This document shows positions 1 through 9,132 of a DNA stretch of 64,000 bases, one piece after another. The DNA lies in contig NZ_QVAI01000008.1 of assembly GCF_003427025.1 (NCBI RefSeq), positions 234,985-298,984 on the forward strand. Direction: 5' to 3'. Numbering within the stretch: position 1 is the first letter of the stretch; every line of letters begins with the position of its first letter. This stretch comes from Jiangella endophytica. Lineage in GTDB: Bacteria > Actinomycetota > Actinomycetes > Jiangellales > Jiangellaceae. The translations under genes were made by a program, and so were the position numbers. The notes under the pieces are model-generated. The model was not told the origin of the DNA. It made no database searches and was given only the letters and a program-made list of their open reading frames with translations.

Positions 1-732
1 TGCCGGGAGGGCGACGTGTTCTTCCCGCACCTGCGCTACACCGCGTCGGCCGACCCCGGCCAGATCGGCTGGGACGTCATCGGCCAGTTCGGGCAGCTGG
101 GCAACGACGGCAGCACCCACCTCTACCGTGACGGCGTCGAGGTCCAGGGCGGCCCTGATCCGGTCGGGCGGACGCTGCTCGCCTACCAGCTGCCGCCGGA
201 ACCGGCCGACTACCGGCTGACCCACCGGTTCGGCCCGACGGATACGGCGTGGGAGTTCCGCTCCGGCACGGCCGACGAGGACCTGCTGGCCGATCCGTAC
301 ATCTGCGACTCCGAGTGGATGACCCGGATCCTGAAGCGGCCGCCGCTGGGCACGCCGTGCCGGCCGGAGCCGCTGATCTTCCTCCGCTACGACCTCGGGC
401 TGGACCTGACGAACCGGGTGGACGCGCCGGGCCCGCAGCGGATCACCGTCACCACGGACCGCCAGCCGTCGGCGCGGCCGATGCCGGCGGTCGAGGGTCT
501 GCGGCTGTGGGTCAGCTACGACGAGGGCTCCGAGTGGACCGAGGCCCGCGTCCGTCCCCGCGGCGACGGCGAGTTCGACGTGACGGCGCTGCACCGGCCG
601 GCCAACCGCCGGGCGTCGGACGTGGTCAGCCTGCGGGTGGAGGCGTGGGACGAGGCGGGCAACCGGGTGGAGCAGACCATCCGCAACGCCTACCGGCTGG
701 TCGACCGGAACGACGCCGCCGGTCCCCGGTGA
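1..732 (+). CDS. Secreted S8 (subtilisin-like) peptidase, C-terminal fragment
   Basis: The reading frame is open from the first base, so only the C-terminal 243 residues are seen. They hold no catalytic triad. The segment resembles the long beta-rich C-terminal part of large actinobacterial subtilases, with typical phrases such as ADYRLTH, LWVSYDEGSEW and VSLRVEAWDEAGN, a pattern of one or two Ig-like folds that follow the protease domain. In those enzymes the protease is exported and degrades protein outside the cell. The GTG at 16 is probably internal. A perfect 12-bp inverted repeat follows the stop directly, so this gene likely ends its own transcript. The family call rests on remembered similarity of the tail only; another secreted beta-rich enzyme is possible. 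Confidence 0.6.
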   Translation, partial: CREGDVFFPHLRYTASADPGQIGWDVIGQFGQLGNDGSTHLYRDGVEVQGGPDPVGRTLLAYQLPPEPADYRLTHRFGPTDTAWEFRSGTADEDLLADPYICDSEWMTRILKRPPLGTPCRPEPLIFLRYDLGLDLTNRVDAPGPQRITVTTDRQPSARPMPAVEGLRLWVSYDEGSEWTEARVRPRGDGEFDVTALHRPANRRASDVVSLRVEAWDEAGNRVEQTIRNAYRLVDRNDAAGPR

Positions 733-734
733 CG

Positions 735-773
735 GAGCCGGCCGGGTCGCACCGCAGGCGGCCCGGCCGGCTC
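735..773 (+). terminator. Stem-loop after the peptidase gene
   Basis: GAGCCGGCCGGG and CCCGGCCGGCTC form a perfect 12-bp stem with a 15-base loop, starting three bases after the TGA. There is no T run, which is common for actinobacterial terminators. Confidence 0.65.
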
Positions 774-1285
774 GCCAGCCGAACGGTCGGTGCATGGTGG
801 GGGTCGTCGGTGGCGGTTGCTGCGGGGTGTGGTGTCCACTTGGTGAGATTTCTCGTCGCTTCGGGGGCCATGCCTAGGACTGTGTTCGCTCTGCGAGGCA
901 TGCATGCCTGGTGGAGCGGGAGAACGCCTAGTGGCGTACGTGATCGTTGATGATCATCGCTGTCCACAGGCTCGCGGCGTCGGTGATCCCGAGGCCACGG
1001 TCGCCGAGGGCCGGTTCACGTCGCCGGCCGGACCGCGACGACGGCCGCCGGTGTCGCGCAGCCGACCATGGCCGAAACTGCGCCACGGTCGCCGCCGAGA
1101 GGGTGGCGTCGCCTGCGGAGCTGGAGGTGGGCCAGACTCGTCCGTCCCCCTGATAGCTGCCACGTTCTTGGCTGCGCGGCTAAGAGAATGGGCAGCAGGG
1201 GACGGCGAACGGCACGAAGCCGGCATACGAGTGCACCGGCCACAGGAGTAGACCGAGCCGACGCACGTCGCGGAAGAGGCCGTTC
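774..1285. other. Intergenic region without a convincing gene
   Basis: Several open frames cross this stretch on both strands, but none has a Shine-Dalgarno sequence together with a recognisable protein. The only structured element is the palindromic repeat at 884-969, which has a diverged partner at 28640-28729. Confidence 0.5.
884..969 (+). repeat. Dispersed palindromic repeat, copy 1
   Basis: This 86-bp stretch aligns with the reverse complement of 28640-28729 at roughly 75-80 percent identity by eye. It contains the near-palindromic core AGGCATGCATGCCT and ends in GATGATCATCGCTGTCCACAG. In one frame both copies encode the pattern ERLV-Y-IVDDHRCPQ, and most differences fall at third codon positions. 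No mobility gene is next to it. Confidence 0.6.
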
Positions 1286-1762
1286 TCACTCCACCTCGTT
1301 GCGGACCAGCGCGACGGCGGCGTCGACCCGGGCCTTGGTGTCGGGGTCGCGCAGGTCGATGCCGGAATCGACCGCGGCGGTCCAGACGATCTCGTCGGCC
1401 GGAGTGCGCCGGCCGGTGACGCGCACGCCGCGGCGGCCGTCGACGGCGACATGGCGGCTGATGACGACGCTCTGGGTGACCTGCTCGCGCACGACGTCGA
1501 CCAGGCGGCGTGGCGACTCCAGCGCCACCCGGTGCCGCACGCGGCGGCCGCGGTCGTCAGGCACCTCGGTGACGACCAGCAGCTCGGCGTCGCCGTCCCA
1601 CGCGGCGGTCTCGACCTGCGTCCACTCGACGGCCGCGCCGCGCAGCAGCAGCCGGTGCGTGGTGGCGGCGACCTCGCCGTCGGGTCCGCCGGCGGTGGCG
1701 AGCACCCGCTCGCCCGCCGCGAGCCCGTCGATGGCAGGGGGACGTGGCCGGCGCAGCTTCAC
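1286..1762 (-). CDS. Conserved hypothetical protein beside the sigma factor
   Basis: A 158-residue protein starting at GTG 1762 (VKLRRPRPPAIDGL), where it stays clear of the sigma gene that ends at 1777; the longer open frame upstream only shadows that gene. It is soluble, without a signal peptide. The central part (DGEVAATTHRLLLRGAAVEW and AWDGDAELLVVTEV) has the alternating pattern of a small PH-like beta sandwich, as in actinobacterial proteins that begin with a 'GERVLA' segment. Function is unknown. It sits 14 bp downstream of the sigma factor gene on the same strand, so the two are likely co-transcribed. Confidence 0.6.
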   Translation of the reverse strand: MKLRRPRPPAIDGLAAGERVLATAGGPDGEVAATTHRLLLRGAAVEWTQVETAAWDGDAELLVVTEVPDDRGRRVRHRVALESPRRLVDVVREQVTQSVVISRHVAVDGRRGVRVTGRRTPADEIVWTAAVDSGIDLRDPDTKARVDAAVALVRNEVE

Positions 1763-1776
1763 GCCCCCCAGCCTAG

Positions 1777-2754
1777 TCAGCCGAGGTAGTCGCGCAGCTC
1801 GCTGGCCCACTCGTTGCGCCGCAGCTTGGTCAGCGTGCGGTGCTCGATCTGCCGGACCCGTTCGCGGGTGACGCCGAACTCGCGGCCGACCTCCTCGAGC
1901 GTGCGGGTGCGGCCGTCGTGCAGGCCGTAGCGGAGCCGGACGACCGCCCGTTCGCGCTCGCTGAGGCCGTCGAGCACCTGCTCGACCTGGTCGCGCAGCA
2001 GCAGCTGGGCGACCAGCTCCTCGGGGCTCAGCTCGTCGGTGTCCTCGACGAAGTCGCCGAAGCTGTTGTCGGACGACTCGCCGACCGGCAGCTGCAGGCT
2101 GACCGGCTCCTCGGCGTACGAGAGCAGCTCGACGACGCGGTCGGCGGTCAGCGACGTGGCGGCGGCGAGCTCCTCGACGGTGGGGTCGCGGGCCTCCTGC
2201 TGCGCCATCGTGCGCAGCACCCGCAGGACGCGGTTGAGCTCGTCGACCACGTGCACCGGCAGCCGGATGGTGCGGCCCTGCTCGGCCAGGGCGCGGCTGA
2301 TGGCCTGGCGGATCCACCAGGTCGCGTAGGTGGAGAACTTGAACCCGCGCGCGTGGTCGAAGCGCTCGACGGCGCGAATGAGACCGACGTTGCCCTCCTG
2401 GACGAGGTCGAGCAGCGGCAGGCCGCGCCGGGTGTAGCGGCGGGCGATGGAGACGACGAGGCGCAGGTTGGCCTCGATGAGGCTGGCCTTGGCGCGCTGC
2501 CCGAGCCGCACCACCTCGAGCAACTCGTCGTGGTCGGGACCGGTGTCGCCGGCGGCCAGCCGTTCACCGGCCAGCAGCCCGGCCTCGATGGCGCGGGCCA
2601 GCTCGACCTCCTCGAGCCTGCTGAGCAGCGGGATGCGGCCGATCTCGCGCAGGTAGCGGCGCGTGAGGTCGGTGCCGTTGCCGGACCCTGGATCGGATGT
2701 CCGGGGCACCGGCGCGGCCGGCGGATCGTCGTCGTCGACGACCGCCGTGGACAC
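1777..2754 (-). CDS. RNA polymerase sigma factor, RpoD/SigB-like group 2
   Basis: This sigma-70 family protein of about 325 residues would direct RNA polymerase to a subset of promoters. Region 1.2 begins near residue 28 ([11 protein letters not shown]). Region 2 holds the core-binding and -10 recognition helices ([20 protein letters not shown]). Region 3 follows, and region 4 near the C-terminus carries the -35 helix-turn-helix ([20 protein letters not shown]). It lacks the long acidic N-terminal region of the main sigma factor, which fits an HrdD/SigB-type alternative factor. I prefer the GTG at 2754 because it gives the usual short N-terminus; a GTG pair at 2853/2856 would add 33-34 residues. 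An upstream hairpin at 2940 separates it from the ebo-type operon. Confidence 0.9.
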   Translation of the reverse strand: MSTAVVDDDDPPAAPVPRTSDPGSGNGTDLTRRYLREIGRIPLLSRLEEVELARAIEAGLLAGERLAAGDTGPDHDELLEVVRLGQRAKASLIEANLRLVVSIARRYTRRGLPLLDLVQEGNVGLIRAVERFDHARGFKFSTYATWWIRQAISRALAEQGRTIRLPVHVVDELNRVLRVLRTMAQQEARDPTVEELAAATSLTADRVVELLSYAEEPVSLQLPVGESSDNSFGDFVEDTDELSPEELVAQLLLRDQVEQVLDGLSERERAVVRLRYGLHDGRTRTLEEVGREFGVTRERVRQIEHRTLTKLRRNEWASELRDYLG

Positions 2755-2939
2755 AGCGTCGCCCTGCGTACTGCCTTCGGAAAGATCACCCTCCAGCCGC
2801 CCACGCTGGGACGGCAGCGCGCGACCCTCCGCCCTCGATCGGATCACCGGCACCACCTCGGTCCCCCAAGTGTGCCCCGTCGAGGTGCCCGGGAGCTACC
2901 CTTCCGGCCGAATCGAAGATCATCGTCATCTGGACGAAA

Positions 2940-2975
2940 CAGGGCGGCGGCCCGCCTCAGCGTGCCGCCGCCCTG
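2940..2975 (-). terminator. Stem-loop ending the ebo-type operon
   Basis: CAGGGCGGCGGC and GCCGCCGCCCTG form a perfect 12-bp stem with a 12-base loop. It lies 17 bases beyond the stop of the TIM-barrel gene at 2992. Confidence 0.65.
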
Positions 2976-2991
2976 GTCGAACGTCCTGGTC

Positions 2992-3948
2992 TCAGCGCAT
3001 GCGCAGCTCGGTAAGGTACCGGTAGCCGACCTCCGCCGTCTGCAGCGGGGTGACGTCCGGGCTGTCGTTCTCGACGATGTACTCCAGCACGCGGTGCGCG
3101 CGGAAGATCTTCGCGAAATCGATGTGCCCGGTGCCGAGGTCGGCCATGTCGCCGCCGTCGAGGTGCCGGTCCTTGACGTGGTACTGCAGCGTCCGCTGCG
3201 GCGCGGCGTCGATGACGTCGATGGCGAACTCCTCCGCCTTCGCGACCGGGACGCCGGTGTTGATGCCGCCGGTGACCGCCCAGTAGAGGTCGACCTCGAG
3301 GTGCACCAGCTTCGGGTCCAGCTCCGACGTCAGCACCTCCCACGGGGTCACGCCGCCGCCGAGGTCGGTGGTGAACTCGTGCGCGTGGTTGTGGTAGCCG
3401 TAGCGCAGCCCGTACCGGCGGGCCAGCCGGGCCTCCTCGTTCATCTGCTCGGCCCACAGCTGCCAGTCGGACAGGCTGTCCGAGGCGAGGTACGGGACGA
3501 CGATGAAGCGCTGCCCCAGCGTGGCGGCGTTCTCCAGCTTCGCCTCCAGCGACGCGCGATCGGGGCTGATGCCGTCGTGGCTGGACGTGCAGGAGATGCC
3601 GATCTCGTCGTAGAAGTCACGCAGCTGCTCGGCCGTGCGGCCGAAGTACCCGAGTGCCTGCTCGACCTTCGTGTAGCCGTAGTCGGCGATCGAGCTCAGC
3701 GTCGCGTCGTAGAGGGCGCCCGGCGCGAGCGCGTCGCGCACCGTCCACAACTGGATGCTGATGGCGCCGCGCGGGACGATCTTGCGGCCGGTCGGCTTGG
3801 CCCCGGCCGACGCGGGCACCGCAGCGCCGACGCCGGCGAGCACGCCGCCGGCGGCCGCGGCCGCGCCCAGCAGGAAGGTGCGCCGGCCCAGCCCGCGGCG
3901 GGCCAGCGACTCGTCCAGGGCGCGATCGCCGTCGTATCCGTAACACAT
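2992..3948 (-). CDS. Tat-exported sugar phosphate isomerase/epimerase-like TIM barrel
   Basis: A 318-residue protein of the xylose-isomerase-like TIM-barrel superfamily. The N-terminus carries a twin-arginine signal (GRRTFLLGAAAAAGG, residues about 20-34) and an alanine-rich h-region ending near PASA, so it should leave the cell folded. The barrel starts at ISIQLWTVRDAL. It shows metal-site residues expected for the family: YGYHNHAHEF (His), LEVDLYWA (Glu, Asp), YHVKDRH (His) and a late Asp in DLGTGHIDFAKI. Start ATG 3948 has AGGAG at good spacing. It is the last gene of the long operon, 34 bp after a cytosolic relative. Substrate unknown; relatives in such clusters act on keto-sugars or keto-glycosides. 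Confidence 0.85.
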   Translation of the reverse strand: MCYGYDGDRALDESLARRGLGRRTFLLGAAAAAGGVLAGVGAAVPASAGAKPTGRKIVPRGAISIQLWTVRDALAPGALYDATLSSIADYGYTKVEQALGYFGRTAEQLRDFYDEIGISCTSSHDGISPDRASLEAKLENAATLGQRFIVVPYLASDSLSDWQLWAEQMNEEARLARRYGLRYGYHNHAHEFTTDLGGGVTPWEVLTSELDPKLVHLEVDLYWAVTGGINTGVPVAKAEEFAIDVIDAAPQRTLQYHVKDRHLDGGDMADLGTGHIDFAKIFRAHRVLEYIVENDSPDVTPLQTAEVGYRYLTELRMR

Positions 3949-3982
3949 CGTCGTGCTCCTTTCGGGGTGGTGCTGCGGAGGT

Positions 3983-4990
3983 CTAGTCGGTGGAGCTGAA
4001 CGCGGCGTCGAAGGCCGCGGCGGGCGCGTCGAACAGGTTCGACCGCACGAACTCCAGCGCTTCCGGGGCGCCGCGCAGCCGGTCCATGCCGGCGTCCTCC
4101 CACTCGACGGAGATGGGGCCCTCGTAGCCGATCGCGTTGAGCATGCGGAACGACTGCTCCCACGGCACGTCTCCGTGGCCGGTGGACACGAAGTCCCAGC
4201 CGCGCCGCGGGTCGGCCCATGGCAGGTGCGAGCTGAGCCGGCCGTTGCGGCCGTTGCCGAGCTGCTTCTTCGTGTCCTTGCAGTCGACGTGGTAGATGCG
4301 GTCGCGGAAGTCCCACAGGAACGCCACCGGGTCGAGGTCCTGCCACACCATGTGGCTGGGGTCCCAGTTGAGGCCGAAGGCCTCGCGGTGCCCGATCGCC
4401 TCCAGCGTCTGCACGGTCGTCCAGTAGTCGTAGGCGATCTCGGACGGGTGCACTTCGTGCGCGAACCGCACGCCGACCTCGTCGTACACGTCGAGGATCG
4501 GGTTCCAGCGGTCGGCGAAGTCGCGGTAGCCGGCCGCGATCATGTCGTCCGACGCCGGCGGGAACATCGCGACGTACTTCCAGATCGCCGAGCCGGTGAA
4601 GCCGACGACGGTGTCGACGCCCAGCCGGGCCGCCGCGCGCGCCGTCACCTTCATCTCCTCGGCGGCGCGCCGGCGGACGCCCTCGGGCTCGCCGTCGCCC
4701 CAGATGCGGTCCGGCAGGATCGCCCGGTGCCGCTGGTCGATCGGGTCGTCGCAGACCGCCTGCCCCTTGAGGTGGTTGGAGATCGTCCAGACCTTGAGGC
4801 CGTTCTTCTCCAGGATGTCCAGCCGCGACTTCACGTAGGCGTCGTCCTCGGCGGCGCGCCACACGTCCAGATGATCGCCCCAGCAGGCGATCTCGAGGCC
4901 GTCGTAGCCCCATTCGCCGGCCAGCCGGGCGACCTCCTCGAACGGCAGGTCGGCCCACTGCCCGGTGAAGAGGGTGATCGGTCGTGCCAT
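3983..4990 (-). CDS. Sugar phosphate isomerase/epimerase, cytosolic TIM barrel
   Basis: A 335-residue protein starting [20 protein letters not shown] at ATG 4990, with AAGGAG five bases upstream. No signal peptide, so it should act in the cytosol. Metal-site residues of the xylose-isomerase-like barrel are visible in [34 protein letters not shown] and VEWED. An insertion around residues 60-100 ([13 protein letters not shown]) is typical of a sugar isomerase subgroup found beside Gfo/Idh dehydrogenases. It is 35 bp downstream of the EboF-like gene and 34 bp upstream of the Tat-exported barrel, so the three are co-transcribed. The substrate cannot be read from sequence; a keto-sugar is plausible. 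Confidence 0.85.
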   Translation of the reverse strand: MARPITLFTGQWADLPFEEVARLAGEWGYDGLEIACWGDHLDVWRAAEDDAYVKSRLDILEKNGLKVWTISNHLKGQAVCDDPIDQRHRAILPDRIWGDGEPEGVRRRAAEEMKVTARAAARLGVDTVVGFTGSAIWKYVAMFPPASDDMIAAGYRDFADRWNPILDVYDEVGVRFAHEVHPSEIAYDYWTTVQTLEAIGHREAFGLNWDPSHMVWQDLDPVAFLWDFRDRIYHVDCKDTKKQLGNGRNGRLSSHLPWADPRRGWDFVSTGHGDVPWEQSFRMLNAIGYEGPISVEWEDAGMDRLRGAPEALEFVRSNLFDAPAAAFDAAFSSTD

Positions 4991-5025
4991 GGTGTCTCCT
5001 TCGTGCCTCGGTGCGTTGCGCTCTG

Positions 5026-6408
5026 TCAGTTGCGTGCGGGCGTGCTGAGCCCGGCGAGTTCGAGCATCAGGTCGCGGACGTCGGTGGCGGCCAGCTGGTC
5101 GCGGGCCGTCGACGGGTCGCTGCACAGCAGCACCGGCCCGTCGGCGGGGTCGTCGGGCAGCCGGCCGTGCGTGCCGCGGACCCACTGCCCGTCCAGCGGC
5201 ACGACGTTCATCGCGTAGCGCAGGCCCAGCTTCTTCTTCGCCAGGTTGGCGCCCGCGCGCAGCTTGACCCGGGGGTCGGCCGGGTCGAGGAACAGCTCGG
5301 CGGGGTCGTAGCCGGGCTTGCGGTGGATCTCGACGCCGCGGGCGAAGTCGGGCGCGCGGTCGTCGTGCAGCCAGTAGTAGTAGGTGAACCAGGCGCCGAG
5401 GTCGGCGACCAGCACCAGCTCGCCGGAGCGCTCGTGGTCCAGACCGAACTCGCGCTGCGCGGCCTTGTCGAGGACGAGGTCGACCCCGGGCAGCGCCTCG
5501 CACTGTGCGCGGACGGCGTCGAGGTCACCCGGATCGCGGACGTAGACGTGCGCCACCTGGTGATCGGCGACGGCGAACGCCCGCGAGGCCCACGGGTCGA
5601 GGTACTCCATGCCTGCCTGCGTGTACACGTCCAGCAGCCCGGCCTGCCGCAGCGCCCGGTTGACGTGGACGGGGCGGCTGGCCGGGCCGATCCCGTACTC
5701 GCTGAGTGCGACGACGGTGACGCCCTGGTCGCGGGCGTCGATGAGCAGCGGCGCCAGGACGCGGTCGACGTCGCGGGCCGCGGCGACGGCCTGCGGGCTG
5801 TGCGGCCCGAAGCGCTGCAGGTCGTAGTCGAGGTGCGGGACGTAGGCCAGTGTGAGATCGGCCTGCGGCATCAGCCGCCGCGCCGCCTGGACGATCCACT
5901 CACTGGACCTGATCGACGCCGTCGGGCCCCAGTACTGGAACAGCGGGAACTCCCCCAGCGACCGGGTCAGCTCGTCGTGCAGCGCCGGCGGCCGGGTGTA
6001 GCAGTCCGGCGACTTGCGGCCGTCGGCGTGGTAGATCGGCCGCGGCGTCACCGTCCAGTCGGTGTCGGCGCCCATCGCGTACCACCAGCACACGTTCGCG
6101 ACGGTGTACCCGGGGCGCGCCTGCCGGGCGAGGTCCCAGACCTTCTCGCCCTGCACGAGCCGGTTGTGCTGGCGCCACAGGAAGATCTCGCCGAGGTCGC
6201 GGAAATACCAGCCGTTCCCGACGATGCCGTGGTCACGCGGCATCGCGCCGGTGAGGAACGTCGACTGGACCGAGCAGGTCACGGCCGGCAGCACCGTCCC
6301 CAGGGCGGCCTGCCAGCCGTCGCCGGCGAGCGCCCGCAGGTTCGGGGTGTGCTCCAGCAACCGCGGCGTCAGGCCGACGACATCGAGCACCAGCAGCTTG
6401 TTGGTCAC
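5026..6408 (-). CDS. Alkaline phosphatase superfamily phosphodiesterase, EboF-like
   Basis: A 460-residue member of the nucleotide pyrophosphatase/phosphodiesterase branch of the alkaline phosphatase superfamily. Visible parts are the first metal Asp ([11 protein letters not shown]), the Thr nucleophile region ([15 protein letters not shown]), the phrase [13 protein letters not shown], and a second metal segment ([16 protein letters not shown]). The place where most relatives have Ser-Asp-His-Gly reads ALSEYGIG, so two usual metal ligands are replaced and the metal site may differ. Start GTG 6408 overlaps the EboE stop by 4 bp and has GGAGGAG upstream. No signal peptide. Its position after eboE matches eboF of the ebo cluster. 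The true substrate is unknown. Confidence 0.85.
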   Translation of the reverse strand: MTNKLLVLDVVGLTPRLLEHTPNLRALAGDGWQAALGTVLPAVTCSVQSTFLTGAMPRDHGIVGNGWYFRDLGEIFLWRQHNRLVQGEKVWDLARQARPGYTVANVCWWYAMGADTDWTVTPRPIYHADGRKSPDCYTRPPALHDELTRSLGEFPLFQYWGPTASIRSSEWIVQAARRLMPQADLTLAYVPHLDYDLQRFGPHSPQAVAAARDVDRVLAPLLIDARDQGVTVVALSEYGIGPASRPVHVNRALRQAGLLDVYTQAGMEYLDPWASRAFAVADHQVAHVYVRDPGDLDAVRAQCEALPGVDLVLDKAAQREFGLDHERSGELVLVADLGAWFTYYYWLHDDRAPDFARGVEIHRKPGYDPAELFLDPADPRVKLRAGANLAKKKLGLRYAMNVVPLDGQWVRGTHGRLPDDPADGPVLLCSDPSTARDQLAATDVRDLMLELAGLSTPARN

Positions 6409-7580
6409 GAAATCTCCTCCATACCGATCTCCGCCATCCGGTCCGCGACCCAGCGCAGCTCCGCCGCCAGCCCGGCCACCAGCCCGTCCGGGCCGTCCGG
6501 CCGGCGCCCCACGGGCAGCACCGACCAGGTGTACGTCTCGACCTCCACGTGGTCGGTCACCGCCCGTTCGCCGCCGAACAGCCCGCGCAGGGTCGCCGCC
6601 AGGTGGTCCTGGGTGGCGGCCAGCGGCGGCTCCGGCTGCTCGTGCACGGGCACGTGGAAGTGCACCCGCCACGGCCCGTCGTCCGGGAACGCCGCCGACG
6701 ACAGCGCCGCCGGCAGGTCGTCGGCGCCGACGATCTGGCCGCGGACGCGGGCGCGGGTCTGATGCAGGAAGCGGTCCTCGGCGTAAGCGGCCAGCGCCTT
6801 GCGGGCGGCCGGGTCGGCCGGATCGGCGACCTCGAGCGCCGCCGACGCCTGCGTCTTGACGACGGGCAGCCCGGCGTCCGCGAGCGTCGCCAGCGCGTCG
6901 GCCGGCTCCTCGAACTGCGTCGCCAGGTGGCAGGCGTCCAGGCAGATCCCGATGCGCTCGGTGTCGACGGCGTCCAGCTGGGCCGCCGCGCCGTCGACGG
7001 TCTCGACCACGCAGCCCGGTTCCGGCTCCAGCGCGACCCGGACCGTCCGCCCGGTGTCGGCCTCGACCTTGGCCAGCCCGTCGGCCAGCTGCGCCAGCCG
7101 GTCCGCCGCGAGCCCGCGCCGGGCGTCGTCCCAGGGGGTGCGCCAGGCCAGCGGCAGGCTCGACACGCTGCCGCGGACCGCGTCGTCGGGCAGCAGCGCC
7201 GCCAGCACGCGGGCGCAGTCGAGCGTGTAGGCCAGCCGCTGCGAGGTCAGCCAGTCCGGGTGATAGACGGCCAGCTTGACCTGCGGGTCGTGGAAGCCCT
7301 GGTACGGGAACGCGTTGAGCGTCACCACCTCCAGGCCGCCGGCGGCCAGCGTCGTGCGCAGGCGGTCCAGGTCGGCGCGGCCGGCCTCGGAGGCCAGCCG
7401 CGCCACGACCGGGGCGGGCAGCCACAGGCCCAGCCCGAGCCGCGACGCCCCGAGCCGAGACCGCACGCCGGCGCCGTAGCGCGTCACCTGGTCCAGTAGC
7501 GCCTCGACGTCCTCGGTCGGGTGGACGTTCGTGCAGTACGCGAGGTGGACGACGGTGCCGTCGCGGTGCCGGAACCGCAT
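6405..7580 (-). CDS. eboE: Metabolite traffic protein EboE
   Basis: A 391-residue xylose-isomerase-like TIM barrel with the EboE signature HLAYCTNVHPTEDVE near residue 12, followed by LNAFPYQGFHDPQVKLAVY, LEPEPGCVVET, GICLDACHLATQFEE and a C-terminal HFHVPVHEQPEPPLAATQD. These conserved blocks are particular to EboE rather than general sugar isomerases. It acts in the cytosol; in cyanobacteria the ebo genes as a group are needed to move a natural-product precursor to the periplasm, but the reaction of EboE is not known. ATG 7580 lies two bases after the TatD stop, and the 3' end overlaps the phosphodiesterase gene by 4 bp, so the genes are translationally coupled. Confidence 0.9.
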   Translation of the reverse strand: MRFRHRDGTVVHLAYCTNVHPTEDVEALLDQVTRYGAGVRSRLGASRLGLGLWLPAPVVARLASEAGRADLDRLRTTLAAGGLEVVTLNAFPYQGFHDPQVKLAVYHPDWLTSQRLAYTLDCARVLAALLPDDAVRGSVSSLPLAWRTPWDDARRGLAADRLAQLADGLAKVEADTGRTVRVALEPEPGCVVETVDGAAAQLDAVDTERIGICLDACHLATQFEEPADALATLADAGLPVVKTQASAALEVADPADPAARKALAAYAEDRFLHQTRARVRGQIVGADDLPAALSSAAFPDDGPWRVHFHVPVHEQPEPPLAATQDHLAATLRGLFGGERAVTDHVEVETYTWSVLPVGRRPDGPDGLVAGLAAELRWVADRMAEIGMEEIS

Positions 7581-7582
7581 GC

Positions 7583-8464
7583 TCAGGCCTCCGCGTCGGG
7601 TCGCTGCCCGCGCAGGATCGAGTTGCCCTCGAACGTGGCCGTGCGCCCGCCCGTCCCGGCGAGGTCGACCTCGTCCAGCAGCAGCCGCCCGCTCTGCCCG
7701 TAGAACGCGACCGGGTTCTGCCAGAGCACCCGGTCGACGTCCTCGGCGGTGAACTCCTCGGCGAGCATCGCCCGGCCGGTCTTCACCGTCTTGAGCGGGT
7801 CGCTGTGACCCCAGTCGGCGGCGGAGTTGACGATCATGCGGTCCAGCCCGCGGTCGGCGAGGATGCGCACCATCCGGTGCTCGTCCATCTTGGTGTCCGG
7901 ATAGATCGAGAACCCCATCCAGCAGCCGGAGTCGGCGACCATGCCGACCGTGGTCTCGTTCAGGTGGTCGACCAGCACCCGCTCGGGCGGCAGCCCGCTG
8001 GCCGCGACCAGCTCCAGCGTGCGCCGGGTACCGGCCGCCTTGTCGCGGTGCGGCGTGTGCACGAGCACCGGCAGGTCGTGCTCGCCGGCCAGCTCCAGCT
8101 GCCGGACGAACACCTTCTCCTCATCGTCGGTCATCGAGTCGAAGCCCAGCTCGCCGACCGCGACGACGCCGTCCTTGGCGAGGTAGCGCGGCAGCACCTC
8201 GAGGACGCCGTGGCAGCGCGGGTCGTTGGCCTCCTTCGGGTTCAGCGCGATCGTGCAGTGATGCCGGATGCCGAACTGCGCGGCCCGGAACCGCTCCCAG
8301 CCGACCAGCGCGTCGAAGTAGTCGACGAACGAGCCGACGTTGGTGCGCGGCTGACCCAGCCAGAACGCCGGCTCGGTGATCGCCCGCACGCCGGCGGCGT
8401 ACATGCGCTGGTAGTCGTCGGTGGTGCGCGAGGTCATGTGGATGTGGGGGTCGAAGATGCGCAT
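7583..8464 (-). CDS. eboB: TatD family metal-dependent hydrolase, EboB-like
   Basis: A 293-residue amidohydrolase-fold protein starting MRIFDPHIHMTSRT at ATG 8464. Metal-binding residues are present: the N-terminal HxH, the Glu in VAVGELGFDSM, His in VLVHTPHRDK, His in VLVDHLNETT and Asp in NSAADWGHSDP. TatD enzymes are phosphoesterases or nucleases, but the ebo branch is thought to act on a small molecule. It sits two bases from EboA upstream and two bases from EboE downstream. The order EboA-TatD-EboE-phosphodiesterase is what supports the EboB assignment over a housekeeping TatD. Confidence 0.88.
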   Translation of the reverse strand: MRIFDPHIHMTSRTTDDYQRMYAAGVRAITEPAFWLGQPRTNVGSFVDYFDALVGWERFRAAQFGIRHHCTIALNPKEANDPRCHGVLEVLPRYLAKDGVVAVGELGFDSMTDDEEKVFVRQLELAGEHDLPVLVHTPHRDKAAGTRRTLELVAASGLPPERVLVDHLNETTVGMVADSGCWMGFSIYPDTKMDEHRMVRILADRGLDRMIVNSAADWGHSDPLKTVKTGRAMLAEEFTAEDVDRVLWQNPVAFYGQSGRLLLDEVDLAGTGGRTATFEGNSILRGQRPDAEA

Positions 8465-8466
8465 CG

Positions 8467-9132
8467 TCAGTCCTCCTGGGCGGGGACGGGGAAGCGGCCG
8501 GCCACCGCTTCCGGGTGGCGGCCGAGGATGCGCCAGGCGTCGCTGGGCACCGACCGTCCCGCGGCCACCCGCTCGTTGCCGTAGTCGGCGACCATGCGGG
8601 CCAGCTCCTCGTCGCCGCGTGCGTCGAGGTCGGCGACGGCGTCCAGCGGCACGCCGACGAACAGGCACTTCAGCACGCCCTGCCGCCAGGCCGCGGCGTC
8701 CAGGTGCCGCGCGGCGTACGGCCCCAGCGCGGCGGCCACCAGCCGGACGTCGTTCGTGCGCAGCGCGTCGGCCACCAGCGGCAGCCCGGCGTCGCCGAGG
8801 TCCAGCGCCGGCAGCGCCCGCAGCACCGCCCGTTTCTCGTCGGCGTCGCCGTAGCGGTACAGCTGGCCGACCTCTTCCACCAGCGCGGCCCGCTCCAGCC
8901 GGGCGGCGGCGGCTACCAGCAGCGCCGCCCGGGCCTCGTCCTCCAGGCGCGGGCTGCGCAGGCCGTCCGGGTCGGCCGGGTTGGACGGCCCGCGGGCCAC
9001 CCGCCGCCCGACCGCCGGGAACAGCACCGAGATCCGCCGAGGGTCGCTCTCGACCTCCGCCAGCAGTGCGGCCAGCCGGCCTCGGGCATCGTCGTCGAGG
9101 TGCGGGGCCGTAGGTTCGATCGTCGCGCTCAT
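8467..9132 (-). CDS. eboA: EboA domain protein
   Basis: A 221-residue helical protein with the EboA family blocks LYRYGDADEKRAVLRALPAL, ALRTNDVRLVAAALGPYA, and AAWRQGVLKCLFVGVPLD followed by MVADYGNERVAAGR. It has no signal peptide or membrane segment. The family has no assigned biochemical role and is known as the marker gene of the ebo cluster. I choose ATG 9132, which has AGGAGG seven bases upstream and overlaps the previous stop by one base; a GTG directly before it at 9135 is the alternative. It lies between the TIM-barrel gene and the TatD gene in a tightly packed operon. Confidence 0.9.
   Translation of the reverse strand: MSATIEPTAPHLDDDARGRLAALLAEVESDPRRISVLFPAVGRRVARGPSNPADPDGLRSPRLEDEARAALLVAAAARLERAALVEEVGQLYRYGDADEKRAVLRALPALDLGDAGLPLVADALRTNDVRLVAAALGPYAARHLDAAAWRQGVLKCLFVGVPLDAVADLDARGDEELARMVADYGNERVAAGRSVPSDAWRILGRHPEAVAGRFPVPAQED

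Noticed and set aside
1840..3999. A 719-codon plus-strand frame opposite the sigma factor and TIM-barrel genes
   Set aside because: It is the GC-driven shadow of two clear minus-strand genes, has no domain, and is extremely rich in Val, Glu, Arg and Gln as usual for such shadows.
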